Origin: Puccinia triticina
Lineage: Eukaryota; Basidiomycota; Pucciniomycetes; Pucciniales; Pucciniaceae
DNA: 64,000 bases
Assembly (NCBI RefSeq): GCF_026914185.1
Contig: NC_070561.1
Span: forward strand, 3,224,001 to 3,288,000
Direction: 5' to 3'
Position numbers and translations under genes: made by a program. Below, in pieces: positions 44,847 through 56,697 of the stretch. The number at the start of each line of letters is the position of its first letter. Within the stretch, counting starts at the first letter, position 1. A model generated the notes under the pieces. It was not told where the DNA came from. It did not search any database and worked only from the letters and a program-made list of their open reading frames with translations.

Positions 44847-46005
44847 ATGATGACCGGCACAAACCAGTCATCAAGAGGGTACACAAGCCTCTTGATGACC
44901 AAAACAAACATACCGGTTGTCCAGATGGCCTCAGCCAGCCTTGTGCCAGTCATCAAGAGCTTACACAGCCCTCTTGATGACTGGAACAAACATACCTTTC
45001 ATTGAGAGGGTCTCAGCCCCCTTGATGACTGGAACATACCGGTCATGAAGAGATCTCAGCCCTCTCAATGACTGGCACACAAATTTCCATTGAGAGGGTG
45101 CACACAACTGGTCATCAAGAGGGTAGACAACCCTCTCAATGACCGGAAAACACCGGTCATCAAGAGGGTCTCAGCCCCCCTTTTGATGACCAAAACATAC
45201 CAGTCATCAAGTGGTCTCAGCCCTCTTGATGACCGGCACACAACCGGTCATAGAGAGGGTAAACAACCCTCTCAATCACCAACCAGTGTGTGCCAGTCAT
45301 TGAGAGGGTTGTGTACCCTCTTGATGACCAGAACATATTGGTCATCCAGAGGGTCTCAGCCTTCTCAATGACTGGCACACACCATCCATTGAGTGGGTCT
45401 CAGCCCTCTCAATTACAGCAAAATAACAGTCATCAAGAGGGTCCCAGCCCTGTCAATGACCGGGAATTGAGAGGGCTGAGACCCACTTGATGACTGGTGT
45501 GTGCCAGTCAGCAAGAGGGTCTGAGCCCTCTTGATGACCGGCACACACCATTCATTGAGAGGGCTGAGACCCACTCAATGACCAGTGTGTGCCATTCATC
45601 AAGAGGGCTGAGACCCACTCAATGACAGGTATGTTCTGGTCATCAAGAGGGTACACAACCCTCTCAATGACTGGCACACACTGTTTGGTCATCAAGAGGG
45701 TTGTGTACCCTCTTGATGACCGGTTGTGTGCCAGTAATCAAGAGGGCTGAGACCACTTGATTACTCCATTGAAAGGGTGGCTGAGACCCTCTCAATTACT
45801 GGTGTGTTCCGGTCATTGAGATGTGTGCTGGTCATTGAGAGGGTTGTGTACCCTCTTGATGACCGGTATGTTCTAGTCATTGAGAGGGTTTGGTACCCTC
45901 TCAATGACCGGTGTATTCTGGTCATCAAGAGGTTACAAAACCCTCTCAATTACTGTTATGTTCCAGTCATCAAGAGGGCTGAGACCCACTCAATGACCCG
46001 CAGTC
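44847..46005. repeat. Array of GACCGG / CCGGTC palindromic units
   Basis: Dozens of units such as CTCTTGATGACCGGCACAC and CCGGTCATCAAGAGGGT alternate in orientation, so neighbouring units can pair. Related arrays occur at about 34190-34770, 52975-53430 and 56013-56460. Frames inside are repeat translations. Confidence 0.85.
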
Positions 46006-46009
46006 GTCT

Positions 46010-47930
46010 ACATTATCCTGTTGACCGGGAGGGAGCCCTCCGGGTCAACTGGTCTGTCAACCGGAAGGGAGCCCTCCAGGTCAACTGGCAGGGATTCCCC
46101 CCTGTTGACTGTTGTGTATAGTCGTTGACAACAAGGGATTCCTCCAGGTCAACTGGATGTGTATTACATGCATCCTGAACTGCGCAGGTATGGACTGGGC
46201 GCCTATGACCCCCTTATATGACCAGACCAGAGGGCCTGATCTTCACTGAGCCTTGACAGGGCTCAGTCTGTGCACCTCAGTCAAATCAGTCTAGTGTATT
46301 GTGCACTAGACTTAAGCTGAGGAACTTCCAAAAATTCCAGGGTGTACCACCCTGGGATTAATTTGTCTAAGCCTGGTATCAACTAGAAACCAAATCAAGT
46401 ATGCTGCATGTCAACTGACAGCAGTTTCTTGAGTTTTTTTCATAGTGGCTCTGTGCCGGTCATCAAGAGGTGGTGTCCTCCGGATGGCTGGTGTTTCTCA
46501 ACCCGGCCAACTGTGGCCACCTCCCGTGTGCAGAGAGTTTTTCAAGTGGAGCCAGTGGCCCGCACAGAGGGGAGCCAGTGGCCCGCATGGAGGGGAGCCT
46601 GATGTCAAGTGACATTGAGCCAACCATAATTCCCATACGCAACAAGTTTCCCTCTGCACGCAAAGTAAATCCGTATTTATGGCCAAACAAATTGGACACA
46701 AATTCAAAGGTTTTTTCTTTTTTCAACTGTCTCAATTTCTCAGAAATCAGCTCAAGATATCTGCTTGAGATCATTTTTGGAAATTGGGTCCTCATACAAC
46801 AACATACATGTTACATTCTCCTGATAATTCTCAATACATTTCTTTCACATCTCTTTCCTTCTGGAAAGTTCAGCTTATTCCGCTGCATTGGGTGTAAAAA
46901 TCATGTTTCAGTTTGTCTTCAGAGTCAAGGATAATTTAGCTGCAGCTTTCTTCTGATGGATCATCTTGTGTTTTCAATTGATCATGATTGAAATGTTTAG
47001 AGACTACAAAAGGGTTTAGTTGAGGCCCCAAAAGAGGTAATGCTGGCAATTTTGCCTGATTTTTGAAGGGTGTGAGGGGTCAGACAAAGACCCTGAGAGT
47101 GCAGTGGTGTAACTGACTTGGACTCTAGCTGTACCATTAACAGTGGGCCGCTATGCTAAACTACGCCAAAAGGCCCCCATGTGATAGTGTAGCACCTTTT
47201 AGCTTTGCCATAGCGTTAGCGGCATAACACAGCGTAGTGGGCTTAGTTTTTGTTTGCCGGTGGTTAGCCCTTTAGCTTTAGCAAAATTAAGCTATGCTAT
47301 GCTACACTATTGCTATTGATAGTGCAGCTGGCCCAGTGTTGGCTGTACTGATACATAGGTTCTTACTTGGGGTTGAAAGCTTCACCACTCCTGAGTCCCC
47401 TGAAGCCATCTAACAACAGACCTCTCAATTGTATCTGTTTATCTGCACCAAGGACAGATCTTTGGAATAAATCCATTGATACATTAGTCAACGACAATCA
47501 ATAGCTATCAATACCAATTTCCAAAAACTCATGATGTTCTACCAATAAGCCACTGTCATATCTAGCTTAGTGCTGCCAAACTATAAACCCCAAAAAACCA
47601 GACGTCAGGAAACCACATATTCAGACTGTAACAAGTTTGAAGGATTCAAGGGACATGATTGTTGAAGATAAGCAAAATACATAGGACCGGAGAGTGATGT
47701 GAAATGCTGCTCATAATTTTTATTTATTTATTTATTTTTATTCACAAAAGGGAGCAAAGTAAGAATGGTATGCTGTTCATGCTTTCCTCCTCGGAGGCGA
47801 ATCGTGCATTTTGACCATCGGATGATTCGGTTTGTCAGACAAGTTGAAAACTGTGATGGGCAATGCGATCGGTGAATGAGACTAGGTCCAAATGTTGATA
47901 AAACGTCGAGCTCAAGAAAGCCCCAAAGAG
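46010..47930. other. No gene recognised; minor repeats
   Basis: 46010-46160 has CCGGGAGGGAGCCCTCCGGG-type hairpins, and 46545-46600 a short tandem duplication (GGAGCCAGTGGCCCGCA). 47141-47338 has weak inverted ends (CAGTGGGCC / GGCCCAGTG) around ATGCTA-rich sequence, without a target duplication. The remainder is unremarkable. Confidence 0.4.
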
Positions 47931-47942
47931 TTCATATGTTCC

Positions 47943-48305
47943 TCAAAACACGCTCTTGGCGGTCGAGCAGCTACCGACTGCAATAGAAAACATCGCATTC
48001 CAAATTGATAAATGAATTAACAGCGAATAAGGGCTGAGTTTCTCCATGCTCATTTTCAAAAGGAGTAGGATGCATACAATCGACCTTACTTACTTGGTTT
48101 AATAATGCGCCCGGCACTTTGAACTGCATCGGAATGGGTCCAATATTCAGATAAAACCATTAGTTTCAATCCGAGTTCATCAGGAACCGGCATCATTTCC
48201 AGGTGGCTTCAACTTACCGAATGCTGGATTGGGTCTACATCCACTTGATTTGAATCCAATAAGTATGGATGCAGCGATGGCGAGGAAGAAATTTCCGAAT
48301 TTCAT
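47943..48305 (-). CDS. Small secreted protein, three exons, 50 residues
   Basis: Exons are 48218-48305, 48094-48123 and 47943-47977. Both donors are GTAAGT and acceptors are GATGCAG and ATTGCAG. The spliced frame is 153 nt with no internal stop. The protein opens MKFGNFFLAIAASILIG: a lysine, then a hydrophobic core of about 14 residues, typical of a secretion signal. The likely cleavage zone is around SSGC. The mature part is about 27 residues, basic, with two cysteines (the second in GSCSTAKSVF at the C-terminus). No family is recognised. Small, signal-bearing, species-specific proteins next to repeats are the usual profile of rust effector candidates, but nothing in the sequence proves that role. 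The first ATG in this frame context was chosen because it begins the signal peptide. Confidence 0.5.
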
Positions 48306-48689
48306 TATATTGGCCTTTTTTGGATGTTTCTTTTTTTCAGACAAGGAAACTGGACTTCTGCGGTGACTGTAGATAAAGATATTCTTCAAGTACTCGGGCG
48401 GCTGGTTGGTTAATTCCTTATCAAGAGGACATTTCACACAAGTGGGGACAAGTAACAAGAAATCATGGACTTTGCAAGGCAAGATGGCCGAGGGTAGAAA
48501 TATTCACGAGCTGAAACGAGTATGAACGTATTTCTGTGTCGTCGACACGTCGCCATACCAGTTGGATCGTTGTGCGACTTTGAAATCCTTTGAATGGCGG
48601 AGGAGCTCTCGCTATGACAGTCTTCATCGGTTCAAGGCCAAGGAAATATAGAATGATCCAACTTCCGTTTTAAGTATGAATATTTATGT

Positions 48690-49420
48690 AGATGTACGGT
48701 GTTTGTCGAGCCCGTCTGGTATGTACCCCCGGCGCGAGCGTAACAAAGCCCGCGGCACCGCCAAGCCCTAACTTAACAAAGTCCCTCTATTTGAGGGGGG
48801 ACACTGTCCCGCCGGGACCCTCCGAAGGAGGGACTTACACCCAATGTCCAAGTTTGGGCTGACAGAATCAGAACTAGGTCTTTTTTCAAACGTTTCTGGC
48901 TTCACCCTTTCTCATTGGGCAGAAAAGGATTGGTGGAACAAAAGATTCCCAAGATCAAGGAGAATCTCTCCAAATTTTTCCGAATTTTTCGAGGCCTTCA
49001 GAGCCCCTCAGATCCATTTTTTGTGACTATCTGTGGTCCACTTCATCCTATATTACAAAGTTCACAGTGTACAGAATCCAAAACTCATGATGTTACAAGG
49101 GACATTGCAGATCAAGAAGACAGGTTGGGGATAGGTGGGTATAGTACATGGATAAAGAAGACTTTGGTCATCATGGAAATCCAAACAATAATGAAGTTGT
49201 TCAGGAAATGGATGGGTGAGAGAAGTTTTAAAAAAGTCCCCACCAAAAAACCAAATGCTGTCAGCCTGTAAGTCCGTTTAGCGCGTAAGTCCCTCCCTCC
49301 GGTCGGCGCAATGCGACCAGTGTTTTACCACTCCACCTGTAGGAGGGTGGGACTTAGTTAAGTTAGCGCCAAGCCGTAGGTGCAAGCGGAGCTTACGACT
49401 AACACTGAGATTCTCGCATG
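48690..49420. mobile_element. Inverted-repeat element, about 0.7 kb, uncertain
   Basis: CCAAGCCCTAACTTAACAAA with GTCCCTC near 48760 pairs in inverted orientation with GGACTTAGTTAAGTTAGCGC near 49350. TAAGTCCCTCC recurs near the inner edges (48825-48838 reverse; 49285). The arms are about 130-150 bp and diverged. The middle (48844-49271) has no recognisable protein. No target duplication was found. Confidence 0.45.
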
Positions 49421-49485
49421 AGAGAATCTCGAAATGAAGCATGGGAATTCTTTCTCTTTCCACTGCGGCGGCCGCTCTTTGCCTG

Positions 49486-49528
49486 GTACTTGCTGCGGCT
49501 CGTCGGCGCTGCCGTTGAGCCGCAGCAA
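49486..49528. repeat. Perfect hairpin, 14-bp stem
   Basis: ACTTGCTGCGGCTC and its exact complement GAGCCGCAGCAAGT are separated by about 15 bases. It is in unassigned, GC-rich sequence. Confidence 0.85.
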
Positions 49529-49529
49529 G

Positions 49530-50910
49530 TGCGGGTGTAAAGGTAGGAAGGACCAAAATCCCTTCCTAACCTTGACCAGGAGAAGAGGCTGCGCCTGCAC
49601 CTCATCTCTATGCCAAAGAACATGGAGGTTTCGGGGCTTCGGGTGTAAGCCCGAACCCTGAGACGAGAGGGGTGGGTGGGTGGTTTTTGTGAGAAAGGTG
49701 AGCGGCTCTAGATGAGCTGGCTGGCTCTGGGCGATGATGGGAAGAAGAGCGCTGAGGGAATCAAACCATCAGCACTGAGGGTCATACTTATATGACTCGC
49801 AAGGCTGTGCATCCCAAATGCGCATGACTTGTTGTCGGGCCTCGCGCCGAGGTGCGCCCAGGCCTTTGCCCGCTCATACCGCCTCCGTGGACAGGGGGGA
49901 ACTTTGTCCCTCACTTACTCCCCTGCAATGATTATAAAAACAGGTTTCCATTTTCTCCCATCCATATTCTATCCCAGCTGAGCGCCAGCATCTTGGCTAC
50001 AATCCTACATAGGTAGCCACCCCCCTGCAAGTGTTTTCATTTATTTTCTATCTTTTTTGGAAATTAGTGATTTCTTGAAGACTTGTCCAACTTTTACAGT
50101 TTTATCTCCCACCTAAATTAAATCTTAATTAAAAACACACCTCCCTTGCCAGTAAGCCACCAAGTATCTCAAACTTTGAATATTTTTTGGGAACAAGGGC
50201 AATGATTATGGAATGCCGAAATTCTGAAGAGACAGTTGGATTCAGAAAAATACAAGCTTCCATTTGTTAAGACAAAAAATGAACTTGTCAAAAACTGTGG
50301 TCGGCAGGTGGCAATTACATCGGTCACCACAAAACATCCAGATTCTCTCAGGCCAAAATGCCTGATAATTCATAAGTCCTCTCCCTGCAGGAGAGATCTC
50401 GATGCTATGCATCTCTCCCAGGCCAAATGGGTGCCCCCCCCCCCCGGCCGCTTTGGGGACAAGGGCTTAGATATGTTCGCCCCCGGAGTGTATGTTTGTT
50501 GGTGCCACATTTGGAAAAGTGCGGGCCCACAGGCGCGCCTACGGCGCCTTTGGCATGGGGCGCCAGTTCCAATGTGTTTTTTAAAGAGGGAAGAGGATAC
50601 TTTTGTTTTCATAAGGCCATATGTACATGCAAAAAAAGGAGAAATAATAGCAGGGAATGAAATTAAGAGAGCCAGTGTTCTTGTGAAACCCAGTTGGATT
50701 CATCAGCTTCATTATTGTCTTCAATTGTAGCAATGTTGATCATGTCGCTGGGCTGCTCAGGAGGATGTCCCATCAAATCAAAGTCAATTTTGCATCCATG
50801 AACACATCTTCTCTTGAATTAAGTGTTGATATCCGGCTATTGGTAAAGATTCCTTCTTCAAAGAGTATGAGTACGTGTGTGGAAGGATTCATTGCAATTA
50901 GAAAGAAAAT
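49530..50910. other. No gene recognised
   Basis: Short frames only. It includes a run of 11 C at about 50438-50448, a G/C-rich patch near 50520-50570 and otherwise unremarkable sequence. Confidence 0.4.
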
Positions 50911-50912
50911 AA

Positions 50913-51132
50913 AAGAAGAGAAAGAAGAGAAAGAAGAGAAAGAAGAGAAAGAAGAGAAAGAAGAGAAAGAAGAGAAAGAAGAGAAAGAAGAGAAAGAAGA
51001 GAAAGAAGAGAAAGAAGAGAAAGAAGAGAAAGAAGAGAAAGAAGAGAAAGAAGAGAAAGAAGAGAAAGAAGAGAAAGAAGAGAAAGAAGAGAAAGAAGAG
51101 AAAGAAGAGAAAGAAGAGAAAGAAGAGAAAGA
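50913..51132 (+). repeat. GAGAAAGAA microsatellite, about 24 units
   Basis: The 9-bp unit is repeated almost without variation. Translation gives KEE repeats, an artefact of the period. Confidence 0.97.
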
Positions 51133-51157
51133 ACATACCTAACTCAACGGACAAAGG

Positions 51158-51373
51158 CACTGCCAACATAATTGGCTGGGTTGAGGTTATCCCAGTTAAA
51201 CTGGGATGCACTCAACCAATTTAAACTTGGTTGACCTCAACTGATGGAATATAAATCCAAGGTACCCCCCTTGGTTTTATATTTCATTGGATGGGATCAA
51301 CCCGTTTTAAATTGGTTGAGTGCATCCCACTTAAACTGGGATGACTTCATCCCAGCCAAATATACTGGCAGTG
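51158..51373. mobile_element. CACTA-like MITE, 216 bp, same family as the giant element
   Basis: Ends CACTGCCA...TGGCAGTG with a perfect AGG duplication (51155-51157, 51374-51376). It is palindromic throughout. The subterminal stretch CTGGGATGCACTCAACC with AATTTAAACTTGGTTG parallels CTGGGATGCACGCAACC with GATTTAACATTGGTTG at the tip of the 33 kb element. Confidence 0.88.
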
Positions 51374-52974
51374 AGGAGATGAGTACGTGCATGGAAGGAT
51401 GAGGGTAAGGATCTTCCAGGCATGCCCGTTGAGGTAGGTAACTACATACAAGATTTTACAGACAGATGAAAGATGAGTGATAGGTTGGAAGCACACAACA
51501 AAGAGAAAGAAACAGAAAAGAGATAAAACCTCAACAAGCCTTACTCCAGGTTTGACTCAAACCAAGCTTCAATGCACAGTGACTGTGCACCGGTCCTTAA
51601 CCAGGGACTGTGCACCGGTCCTTACGCCATGACTGTGCCAACAAAGGCACTTGTACATTCAGGTGGAATTACAATGGCCACTTGGCTTGAGTCAACAGTG
51701 GGCAGTTATGTTACGGTACGTTACGGAGGGCCAATTGGATACCATGATCATTTTTTATTTATCCAAATTAGCCATTTGGGTAACGTAACATTTTCTTTGA
51801 GTGACATAACGTAAAGTAATTTTTTTTTTTTTTTGAGTTTGGGAGGTTTTGGATAACGTAACTTTTTTGGGGTGAAAATCTTTGTTCAATATTTTTCAAA
51901 AAATTGTCTTTTGAATAATGCATTTAGCATAACACCGCCAGCAAACAGGTGACATAAACCAGATTTCTTTGCGCTGACGTAATCCAAATTCAAATTCAAC
52001 TTTGCCCCCCGGCCCAGTTGTCACCTGGCTGGGATTTTGTCACCTGCCATTCTCAATGGCGGGTGCAAGAGCAAAGCATAACAACCTCAATGGCCGTTTA
52101 GCACCTGTGTAAGAATAAAAAGTGGTTGTGAAACCCTTTTTCTGAATGGTGAAGGGGATGATGGAGGTGCAAAACTCTGCCCTTCTGCTATCATAACAAG
52201 ACCCACCAAGCTAAGCTTGGCAAGTTTTAATCAAGTGATAGGTCTGGTCTAGTTCCAGATGAAGTTGTTTGATGACAGTTATGTGAGATTTGAGAGTGAG
52301 CTCAGTAGTTATTTGCAAATATGAGGGTTGTGGTGAGGTATAGATGTGATGGTAAGTGTGAAGGTGGTATGTAAATAACTGGGGAGTACTGAGCTGAGGG
52401 AAAAACAACTGGGGGAGAGAGCTCCTTATATAGACAAATGTGAGGGATTTTTGCTCCAGGGGGGCTGTGCAAATACAGGAGTGGCTTTGGAAAATTTATG
52501 CAAGGGGTGCGTGCATGAGTGAGGCTGGCTTAATTTATGCAAGGAGGTGCATAAATGAGGCGGGGAACAATGGGGTTGCAGGGCACAGCCCGCAAGGGCA
52601 GTGCTACATGATGTAATGCAGATGTTAAACAAATACAAACTAATATATGCAGTGGAGATACCATGGAGTAGGGAAAAGTATTTATGTATTGGGGAAAGGT
52701 GGCTTGAGGTGCGTGACAGGGGTTGACAGGGTGCTACAGGTTTTCCGGAGGGTCTAACTTCCAGTGCAGTGGGGCTCCAGTTACACTTCCGGTGGGGAAG
52801 AGGGGGTAATTTGGCCGTAGATTCCATTTCTGGGGTCCATATGTTTGTATTGTGAGGTATTCTATGACTGATTACGCAAATGAGAGAAAAACTTTTGATT
52901 TTTCCCATTTTGTATACCACACCGGTCAGTACCGGCCAACAAGAGTAAAGCACCACCTGTACTCTCAATGGATG

Positions 52975-53430
52975 GTACTAACCAGCCATTGAGAGGTGAT
53001 ACACACACACCTTGATGGCCTTTCAGTACGCCGGCCATCAAGAGGAAAGCACTGAGCTCTCAATGGCTGGTACTAGCCGGCCATCAAGAGGAAAGCACTA
53101 AGCTCTCAATGGCCGGGACTAGCTGGCCATCAAGAGGAAAGCACTAAGCTCTCAATGGCCAGTACTAGCCGGCCATCAAGAGCAAAATTTTGTAGTTGAT
53201 GTTTACACACACCTCTATCAATGACCTGTCAGTACTTGCCATCAAAAGGAGCATACTACATACACTCCTGATGGCCTGCACTGATTGGCCATCAAGAGGA
53301 CAAGCAAGATGTGTATGTCATCTCATCCAGCGAGGTGAGTATAGTGTCAAAGATCAAATTTTTCTCTTGATTGCCAGCTAGTACTGGCCATTGAGAGCTT
53401 AGTGCTTTCCTCTCAATGGCCGGCTAGTAC
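52975..53430. repeat. GGCCATCAAGAG / CTCTCAATGGCC array
   Basis: Six or more palindromic units alternate in orientation, related to the arrays at 44847-46005 and 34190-34770. A mirror array lies at 56013-56460. Confidence 0.8.
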
Positions 53431-56012
53431 CAACGGTGGGTCGCTACTTTACGGTTATTGGTAAAGTAGTGTTATCGTAGTTTTTTTTGCTCAATAACGC
53501 TACTACTCTTTCCGGGATCCATTTTTTGGACTACTCTACAATAACCAGACTTAACAATTTTTTTTTGCGTGTAAGGATACAATAACCAGCAATTTTTTTG
53601 GATACAATAACCAGCGTGAGGATTGGGGAGGGGGAACAACTAGGTGCTGGGTTTGCAACCCAACCCTTTTATAACCTCTCCAGCCTTGGTGAAGTCTCCT
53701 GTTAGGGGCACTTCCTGACGAAGCCACACAATGTGACATTGTGGAGGGGAGCAAGCGGCCTCGGTTGCTGCTGCATACATCGGCCGCTGCCGAGAATAGT
53801 CGCTCGACCGCACAGGAGCTACCTGGAGTCCCCAGATAAGCACGGGCCATCACAGCCAGGGTTGGGTACCTCGCTTGGTTTTCCTGTATATTAAATAGTA
53901 AATCAGTTTCTTGGATGCAAATTGATGAAAGAAGGTAAAAAAATGAATAAATACCTTCCACCAAGTCAAAGGTGTGTTTTTATTTTGGATTGCACCGTCA
54001 CCAAATGTCAGATTAGCAGACAAAAATTGATCAACCTCATCTTCCTGAGGTGTTGGTTGTGCGCTGATACGAGAGGCCAGACAAGACATCAGTGAGTTTC
54101 CTGCCGATGGAGCCTTTGAGGGTTTTTCCGTAGAAACCAAATGCGGATCCGTGGTCTACACTGTCTTCAAGTTGGCTTTTCTTTTGAGCTCGGCTTCAGT
54201 TGTACAGAATTCTTGCTTGAGTAACTGGCGTATTCCAGTAACCTCAGTGCTTTCGGCCCCAAAGACAAGCTCAAAAAGATGCATCCTGTAACATGGATGC
54301 ATCAATGTAGAAAGCACAAGAGTCTCGCATTGCATGGCCTCATTGAGATATTTTTCCACACGTGTTCTCATCGCCTCGTACATTGGGTATAACGAGTCCG
54401 TTTTGGCTGAACTCAGGAGCTTTTACGTGAGGCTTTCTCTCAGATTGAGGTAGTTAGGTATCACATGTGTACCTGTCGCTGAATCACCCTCCATCTCGGA
54501 GGTCAACTTGACAAACACCTAGCAAAAAGTACAGAAACAAAGAGCGGTTTGTTAGAAATGCAATCAACGAAGTGGGAAGTAGGAGATCAGATTACCTCGA
54601 GCTCAGAATTCAATTTCTCTATCTCCATCCAATCACGCGGGGAGAACAGTATGTCGTCAAATGAGCTGGCAGTTTTTTGTTTTTGGTCTTCTTTAAGAAT
54701 CTGGTCAATTACATCGCGGGCATCAAGCGCTTTTTTGTAGCTATGGTACTTGATGTTCCATCTGATACCGTATCCCGCGATCAGAGGCGCCACTTTGATC
54801 TTCAAGTTTTCAGCAGTTCTCTCAAAATTAGCCCGCTGAGCTGCCAAGCGGGTGATTTGTTTGATCACTGTATCAAGCTAGACGCAACAGCAAACAACGC
54901 AAGGGCAAACAAATCAGACCCAAGCTCAACTAGAATAAAAGGACGGCTTACTTTTACAGTTAGCTGCCGAAGTTTCTCAGACTTGGCATGTACAGTCCGA
55001 GTGATCACATCCTCGTCTTGGTCCAGAGTGCTAGCATCATCCTCAACAGAACACGCTTCAGTGGGGCTACTGTAGTCGCTTTTGGACGCTGCATCGTATT
55101 CCTCAGGATGCGGCACCTGCTTCTGGGCCGCCTCCTTTTCAGTTTTGGGGGTATCCTCAGGCTCCTCATCTTCGTTCAGTCTACCTAGAACTGGGAAAAA
55201 TCCCAAAACAGACTCTTTGGTTTTTGCTGTAGGCAGGGTACCAACAGACAGTGCCTTGAGTCCTGAATTCACAATGAGGGCCACTTTGTGGCAAAAGCAC
55301 CGGATGTGCATGGTTGAGGGGTCCCATCCAGGCTCTAGAAAATCTTTTGAAATTGTTCCAAGGTCTGTTGCACATTGGGTAACATTATTGAGTACAAGAT
55401 TGTACATGGTCCTTGCCATTGTATTATTGTTTGAGCCTGAGTCGGTTGTCTGGGCCAACATGTAATGAAACATAAAATAATGGTTAGCACAGGAACCACG
55501 GCCAGCAAAGAGGAAGCAACTCATCTTTTTGTAAAGCTTGTTCTTTTTAAGTATGGTAGTAATTGGTCGGGCCAAGAGGTGACCGGCATGTCTCCAGGGG
55601 AGCATCTTCAATGCCAAATGCCGAACTACATACTTCCAATCAGCATTGATGTATGCCACTGCGACTCCGATGAATGCAAACTGGTTTCCCTTTTGACCTG
55701 GCCTGCTGGGGAGATAATGAATAAAAATGATGGATTCAGACCAATTGGGCAAAAACTCTCGCTCACATGGAAGAAAACAGTCAGATATCATTACCTCACT
55801 GGTCCAGTTACCCTTAAGTTACCCAAGTTTGGCCCAAAATGTAACGTAACCCATTTCATGCAAACTATGCGGGAACGTAACTTGCAAAAAAAGCAGGCCT
55901 TTTGCTCCAGTGGATATCGTAACTGGAATTAAGTTATCCGTAGCCTGCAGATAACGTAACTGTAAAGGTTACGTTACCTGCAAAGTTATCCATATGGAGA
56001 ACGTATCTGCCC
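53431..56012 (-). mobile_element. Inner hAT element carrying transposase sequence
   Basis: Ends CAACGGTGGGTCGCTAC (left) and, inverted, CAGCGGTGGGCAGATAC (right). The transposase is on the minus strand. I could not find an 8-bp duplication; the element sits inside a palindromic array where rearrangement is likely. Confidence 0.65.
53600..55791 (-). pseudogene. hAT transposase, degenerate, with introns
   Basis: The visible segments are as follows. 55791-54890 has FIGVAVAYINADWKYVV, TDSGSNNNTMARTMYNLV and MHIRCFCHKVALIVNSGLKAL, part of the RNase H-like catalytic fold. 54868-54590 has IAGYGIRWNIKYHSYKKAL. 54383-54140 has ETLVLSTLMHPCYRMHLFEL. The C-terminal dimerisation domain, ARYPTLAVMARAYLGTPGSS then CAVERLFSAAADV, follows a ~60-nt intron (donor after TPLTWWK). 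Stops and frame changes separate several pieces, and a frameshift after MSHCV moves the tail to another frame. The N-terminal BED finger is not seen. The enzyme would cut and paste hAT elements; this copy is inactive. Confidence 0.82.
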
Positions 56013-56569
56013 ACCGCTGTCTCAATGGCTGGTCAGTACCATCCATTGAGAGTACAGGTGGTGCTTTACTCTTGTTGGCCGGTACTGACTGGTGTGGTAT
56101 ACAAAATGGGAAAAATCAAAAGTTTTTCTCTCATTTGCGTAATCAGTCATAGAATACCTCACAATACAAACATATGGACCCCAGAAATGGAATCTACGGC
56201 CAAATTACCACCTTGTCCCCACTGGAAGTGTAATGGTCGACGTACTGAAGGGCCATTGAGGTGGGTGTGTATCACCTCTCAATGGCTGGTCAGTACCATC
56301 CATTGAGAGTACAGGTGGTGCTTTACTCTTGTTGGCCGGTACTGAACAGCCATCAAGAGTGTGTAGTGTGTTCCTCATGATGTCTGGTACGGACGATCCA
56401 TCGAGGGAAATGTGCATGTCCTCTTGGTGGCTGGTGCTAACCGGCCATTGAGGGTGTTATGCTTTGCTCTTGCACCCGCCATTGAAAATCGCAGGTGACA
56501 ACTGGGCCGGGGGGCAAAGTTGAATTTGAATTTGGATTGCGTCAGGGCAACAAAATCTGGTTTACATCA

Positions 56570-56697
56570 CCCATTTTCTGGTGGTGTAATGGTTAGTGCC
56601 TGCCTCTTGTATGTTTTGCCACATGCAGGTTGCGGGTTCAATCCTCACTGTTCACATATTTTGCCCTGACACCTTGGGCAGAAAATGGCATCAGTGG
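56570..56697 (+). mobile_element. tRNA-derived SINE, 128 bp
   Basis: The exact 13-bp direct repeat CTGGTTTACATCA flanks it (56557-56569, 56698-56710). The head carries an A-box-like TGGTGTAATGGTTAGTGCC and a perfect B box GGGTTCAATCC, spaced as in a tRNA. The cloverleaf does not close properly, so it is not a functional tRNA. No poly(A) tail is visible. Long target duplications with an internal pol III promoter define SINEs. Confidence 0.72.

Larger units (their letters stand above)
51943..56570. repeat. Long inverted repeats inside the hAT element
   Basis: 51943-52140 pairs with 56430-56570 (AATTCAAATTCAACTTTGCC and GCCCAGTTGTCACCT shared), and 52790-52990 pairs with 56030-56215 almost perfectly (ACCCCAGAAATGGAATCTAC, TTACTCTTGTTGGCCGGTAC). 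The sequence between is the hAT core. Confidence 0.85.

Noticed and set aside
44847..46005. CRISPR-like array
   Set aside because: Units alternate in orientation and vary in length, there are no unique spacers of constant size, and the organism is a eukaryote.
47141..47338. hAT-type MITE with CAGTGGGCC / GGCCCAGTG tips
   Set aside because: The tips match only over nine bases with a mismatch, and the flanking 8-mers differ, so it is left as unassigned sequence.
48844..49271. Two overlapping frames inside the inverted-repeat element
   Set aside because: No recognisable motif, short, and in different frames without splice signals joining them.
50765..51142. ORF with a long KEE repeat
   Set aside because: Product of the GAGAAAGAA microsatellite; no conserved sequence outside the repeat.
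56577..56655. Possible functional tRNA gene
   Set aside because: A and B boxes are present, but acceptor and T stems do not pair properly and a 13-bp target duplication flanks the unit. A SINE explains it better.
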